The translations under genes were made by a program, and so were the position numbers. From CBDCUW01 sp965222745 (GTDB lineage: Bacteria > Planctomycetota > Planctomycetia > Pirellulales > Pirellulaceae): a stretch of 64,000 nucleotides of DNA. This document shows, in pieces, positions 63,144-64,000 of the stretch. The notes beneath the pieces are model-generated. The model did no database searches. It had not been told where the DNA came from and worked only from the letters and a program-made list of their open reading frames with translations. How positions within the stretch are numbered: position 1 is the stretch's first letter; the number at the start of each line of letters is the position of its first letter. The DNA lies in NCBI GenBank assembly GCA_965222745.1, contig CBDCUW010000005.1, positions 2,790,001 to 2,854,000 on the forward strand, written 5' to 3'.

Positions 63144-64000
63144 ATGTCTTCACTGTTGCCGGTCATTGATGCGGGATTGCCGACGGGCGTCGTCGAACCG
63201 TTTTCCCAACGAGTTTCCAAGGACGGTCGACCGTTGGTTCGACACGCCTTGACCGACTTGCAGGTCAATCTTGGCAAACTGTGCAACCAGACCTGTACTC
63301 ATTGCCATGTGGAAGCGGGTCCGACCAAAACTCGCCAAAACATGAACGCGGAAACAGCCGACCGGGTGATGGAACTGGCACTCGGCTGCGATTCGCTAGA
63401 AACAATCGACCTGACTGGCGGTGCACCGGAAATGAACCCCAGCTTTCGCAAGTTGGTGGACACCTTTCGGCAGCGCGGTTTGCGAGTGATCGATCGCTGC
63501 AACCTAACCATTCTTTCCGAACCGGGATACGAGTGGGTTGCCCAGTTTCTGGCTGACCACCAAGTGGATGTCGTTGCTTCCCTGCCCTGCTACCTGGAAG
63601 ACAACGTTGACGGCCAACGCGGCAAAGGAGTGTTTGGAAGCAGCATTGATGCGCTGCTACGCCTGAATGAACTTGGGTATGGTCGCGACGGCAGTTCGCT
63701 ACGGCTTGACCTGGTCTTCAATCCGACCGGCCCGTCACTGCCTCCCGATCAACAGAAGTTGGAGGCCGATTATCATCGAGAACTCAGAAGCCGTTATCAG
63801 ATCGAATTTGATCACCTTCTTACCATCACCAACATCCCCATCAAACGATACGCGAGATTCCTGTTGAAACAGGGAGAGCTAAACGATTACATGCGGTTGT
63901 TGGCAGACAACTACAATCCCGTCGCCGCGGATCGTGTGATGTGCCGATCGCTCTTGTCGATCGGCTGGGACGGTGCCATCTTCGACTGCGACTTCAATCA
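63144..64000 (+). CDS. arsS: Arsenosugar biosynthesis radical SAM protein ArsS, 3' end cut by window
   Basis: Radical SAM enzyme proposed to act in arsenosugar formation. The open part has 285 codons from ATG 63144 (MSSLLPVIDAGL). The Fe-S/SAM motif CNQTCTHC follows VNLGKL near residue 50. LDLTGGAPEMNPSFRKLV-like segments, the typical NPTGPSLPPDQQKLEADYHREL, ITNIPIKRYA and the ending SIGWDGAIFDCDFNQ match ArsS. It starts 67 bases after the AmmeMemoRadiSam fusion, so they may share a transcript. The C-terminus is outside the window. Confidence 0.92.
   Translation, partial: MSSLLPVIDAGLPTGVVEPFSQRVSKDGRPLVRHALTDLQVNLGKLCNQTCTHCHVEAGPTKTRQNMNAETADRVMELALGCDSLETIDLTGGAPEMNPSFRKLVDTFRQRGLRVIDRCNLTILSEPGYEWVAQFLADHQVDVVASLPCYLEDNVDGQRGKGVFGSSIDALLRLNELGYGRDGSSLRLDLVFNPTGPSLPPDQQKLEADYHRELRSRYQIEFDHLLTITNIPIKRYARFLLKQGELNDYMRLLADNYNPVAADRVMCRSLLSIGWDGAIFDCDFN

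Overview
The window looks like a chromosome segment of a planctomycete of the Pirellulaceae/Rhodopirellula type. This is inferred from gene content, not from a marker gene. The supporting signs are a giant Ser/Thr kinase with a STAND ATPase and an FGE-like domain, a PEP-CTERM remnant, secreted PQQ-propeller and DUF1573-type proteins, a complete alternative complex III (ACIII) locus, and frequent GTG/TTG starts with weak Shine-Dalgarno sites. I found no rRNA, tRNA, CRISPR array, IS element or phage gene.

Layout. 1-2677: 3' part of a bifunctional proline-catabolism gene (putA). 2685-11473: minus-strand genes for surface polysaccharide (GT4 transferase, flippase, O-antigen-ligase-like protein), truA, asd, an FGE-like secreted protein and an HtrA protease. 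12112-14369: a frameshifted glucuronate-isomerase-like amidohydrolase with a long acidic tail. 14774-19061: a secreted PQQ-propeller protein, a degraded PEP-CTERM gene and a gene-poor stretch. 19062-28289: the ACIII genes actA-F plus a membrane cytochrome c. 28559-36595, divergent from these: a tiny membrane peptide, an Rrf2 regulator, then a periplasmic molybdoenzyme of the nitrite oxidoreductase/nitrate reductase type (alpha, beta, gamma), its TorD-like chaperone and MobB. 36944-43292: a Cys-rich lipoprotein, leuA with a leucine-rich leader peptide and attenuator, and glycan-modifying fusion proteins. 43385-52195: the STAND kinase, two small cytosolic proteins and two secreted proteins. 52398-55596: the flagellar export genes fliP-fliQ-fliR-flhB. 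55842-59780: a tightly overlapping operon of two methyltransferases, a GT2 transferase and a GT39-like membrane protein. 59936-64000: a three-part AmmeMemoRadiSam fusion followed by the start of arsS.

How the parts work together. Electrons released or consumed by the periplasmic Mo enzyme could pass through its heme-b gamma subunit to c-type cytochromes, which ACIII also serves. The divergent arrangement with an Rrf2 regulator between suggests a jointly controlled respiratory island, but no terminal oxidase is adjacent. The leuA leader (18 residues, 6 leucines, followed by a strong terminator) indicates transcription attenuation by leucine supply.

A family of nested palindromes (consensus core CCGACTTGTCCCAAGTCGG) occurs at least six times between genes, and other unrelated hairpins also lie between genes. 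In three places the stop codon of the neighbouring gene lies inside such a palindrome. The least understood system is the RadicalSAM-AMMECR1-Memo fusion, which also carries an unassigned middle domain.
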